Shown here: piece after piece, positions 31,796-32,956 of the stretch
Layout of the letters: each line of letters opens with the position of its first letter
Numbering within the stretch: the stretch's first letter is position 1
NCBI GenBank assembly: GCA_002507205.1
Contig: DAZF01000040.1
Location: 1 to 32,956 of the forward strand
Direction of reading: 5' to 3'
DNA: 32,956 nucleotides
DNA from: Methanolobus sp. UBA32
Lineage (GTDB): Archaea; Halobacteriota; Methanosarcinia; Methanosarcinales; Methanosarcinaceae
Made by a program: the position numbers and the translations under genes
Notes under the pieces: generated by a model
Seen by the model: only the letters and a program-made list of their open reading frames with translations
Told to the model about the DNA's origin: nothing
The model's database searches: none

Positions 31796-32956
31796 ATGAA
31801 TATCCTCTGTGCCTACAATGCAAATATAGATTCCATAGTCCACATTGATGGTGAGGAATTTTCCCGAATGCTTGAAGGGAATACGGTAATCCGGGATAAA
31901 TTGGAAAATCCTCCCGGCTCTATATCCTCAAAGTCAGACTTCTTTGCTGGCTTGCTTTTATGTATGCGTAATGGTACGGGCGCTGAATGGCTAATCCATG
32001 ATGCAGAAGTTTTTGAATGGCTAAGACTGACATTCCTCAATGATTCATTAATGAGGATGGGTGGAAACATGGGTATAATGGCCAATGTTCTCTCTGAACT
32101 TGGCGCTTCAAAGGTGGTACCTAATGTTGCAAGTCTCTCAAAGTTACAGGCCTCCTTTTTTTCCCACAAAGCTATCTTCCATCCTTATAATGGAAAGCTG
32201 TACCGCAGCGGGGAAATAGGAAATGTCCTGACAGCCGGGAATAACAGGCAGGAGCTCATTCACTTTGTATTCGATTTCAAAAAAGGGGATGTTGTTAGAT
32301 TCTCAGGTGAAACCATTTCAGTTCCACGAGAGAACAGGTTCATAGCAACCTATGACCCATTAAACTTCCAGCTTTACATTGATGAGCATTTCCGGGATTA
32401 TTCCCTGAAACATGCCGGGGAAATGGATGGAGCTATTGTTTCCGGTTTTCATATGCTGCAGGAAGATGGTTCCGGAAAATGCATGTATAAAGAAAGGCTG
32501 GATATGGCTCTTGAACAGCTCCGGAGCTGGAAGCAATTAAAGGAAAACCTGCATATCCATGTTGAATTCGGACATTTCTCATCCGGAAAAATAGCGTCAT
32601 ATGCATTTTCAATTCTCTCTTCTATAGTTGACCGTATAGGAATGAATGAAGATGAACTCGCCATGCTTGCCAGCATAAATAGTATGGATCCAAAACCTAT
32701 ACTTGCAATGGATTCTGTGGCCATTGCCGAATCAGCCATAAGGCTCTGCGGTGATTTCGGACTCTGCAGGATGCTTGTGCATACAAGGGAATTCGTAGTT
32801 TCCGTTTCTTGCAGGAAAGAAGATGACCCTGAAGTTATTATCAAAGCAATGAATTTCGGAGCTTCATGCGCAGCTGCATTTGCATGCTCCGGTAAGCTTG
32901 CTGACAGGCAAACTCTGCTGAATGTAGCATCTGAGATACCGGAAAGTGAGTTTGGG
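31796..32956 (+). CDS. second ADP-dependent sugar kinase-like protein (incomplete at window end)
   Basis: The frame is open from ATG 31796 through the last base, at least 387 codons. It is clearly related to PfkC: AYNANIDSIVHI matches AYNSNVDAMKHI, MRMGGNMGIMANVLSELG matches ARMGGQAGIISNLLANLG, MDGAIVSGFHMLQED matches IDGAILSGYQMIREE, and LHIHVEFGHFSSGKI matches MRIHVEFTSIQNKVI. It starts directly at the first strand, lacking about 30 N-terminal residues of PfkC, and its substrate-loop residues differ. GGAG (31785-31788), inside the end of pfkC, is its ribosome binding site. The catalytic GxGD would lie beyond the window, so activity cannot be judged. It may be a kinase of another sugar or a regulatory paralogue. 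Confidence 0.85.
   Translation, partial: MNILCAYNANIDSIVHIDGEEFSRMLEGNTVIRDKLENPPGSISSKSDFFAGLLLCMRNGTGAEWLIHDAEVFEWLRLTFLNDSLMRMGGNMGIMANVLSELGASKVVPNVASLSKLQASFFSHKAIFHPYNGKLYRSGEIGNVLTAGNNRQELIHFVFDFKKGDVVRFSGETISVPRENRFIATYDPLNFQLYIDEHFRDYSLKHAGEMDGAIVSGFHMLQEDGSGKCMYKERLDMALEQLRSWKQLKENLHIHVEFGHFSSGKIASYAFSILSSIVDRIGMNEDELAMLASINSMDPKPILAMDSVAIAESAIRLCGDFGLCRMLVHTREFVVSVSCRKEDDPEVIIKAMNFGASCAAAFACSGKLADRQTLLNVASEIPESEFG

Overview
The window looks like a chromosome segment of a methanogenic archaeon of the Methanosarcinaceae, most likely a methylotrophic lineage close to Methanolobus, Methanococcoides or Methanomethylovorans. The evidence is gene content: PGF-pre-PGF surface proteins, a MEDS/PAS/GAF sensor kinase, FmdE-family proteins, an ADP-dependent sugar kinase, an ADP-forming acetate-CoA ligase, DUF2148 and AMMECR1 proteins, archaeal TATA boxes and GGTGATC-type ribosome binding sites. 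Genus and species cannot be fixed from the sequence alone.

Layout. 1-418: relic of the 3' end of a PGF-pre-PGF surface protein. 658-6960: a 2100-residue surface protein (signal peptide, cohesin-like domain, 18 cadherin/Ig-like repeats, PGF-pre-PGF domain, membrane anchor). 7062-12236: acetate/acyl-CoA block, an ADP-forming ligase with a DRTGG-type Pta-like protein, facing a convergent AMP-forming acetyl-CoA synthetase. 12384-12947: iron-sulfur flavoprotein, divergent from pgk and AMMECR1 (13136-15041), which converge on a nucleoside deoxyribosyltransferase. 15740-16924: membrane-anchored glucose/sorbosone dehydrogenase-like propeller. 17010-20831: large sensor histidine kinase without an adjacent response regulator. 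20974-22656: CobW-like GTPase and a DUF2148 Fe-S protein. 22798-26827: accessory block with a 46-codon FmdE fragment, FmdE, TauE/SafE permease, ACR3 arsenite permease and a small exported protein. 27124-27430: decayed minus-strand gene. 27470-30185: structured leader RNA, CBS protein, argJ, argC. 30304-32956: two tandem ADP-dependent sugar kinases, the second running off the window.

How the genes work together. Acd, Acs and the Pta-like protein all act around acetate and acetyl-CoA. Pgk and PfkC belong to the modified archaeal glycolysis/gluconeogenesis. The most interesting region is 22.8-26.8 kb: a perfect 20-bp palindrome in front of the FmdE genes recurs (16 of 20 positions) at the promoter of ACR3, about 2 kb away, suggesting shared control by a metalloid- or redox-responsive repressor. 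Two nearly identical hairpin terminators flank the small exported protein. The second highlight is the leader of the CBS-argJ-argC operon, which can fold into a three-way junction and has an alternative pairing that would occlude the ribosome binding site, as in a riboswitch. No tRNA, rRNA, CRISPR array or intact insertion sequence was seen.
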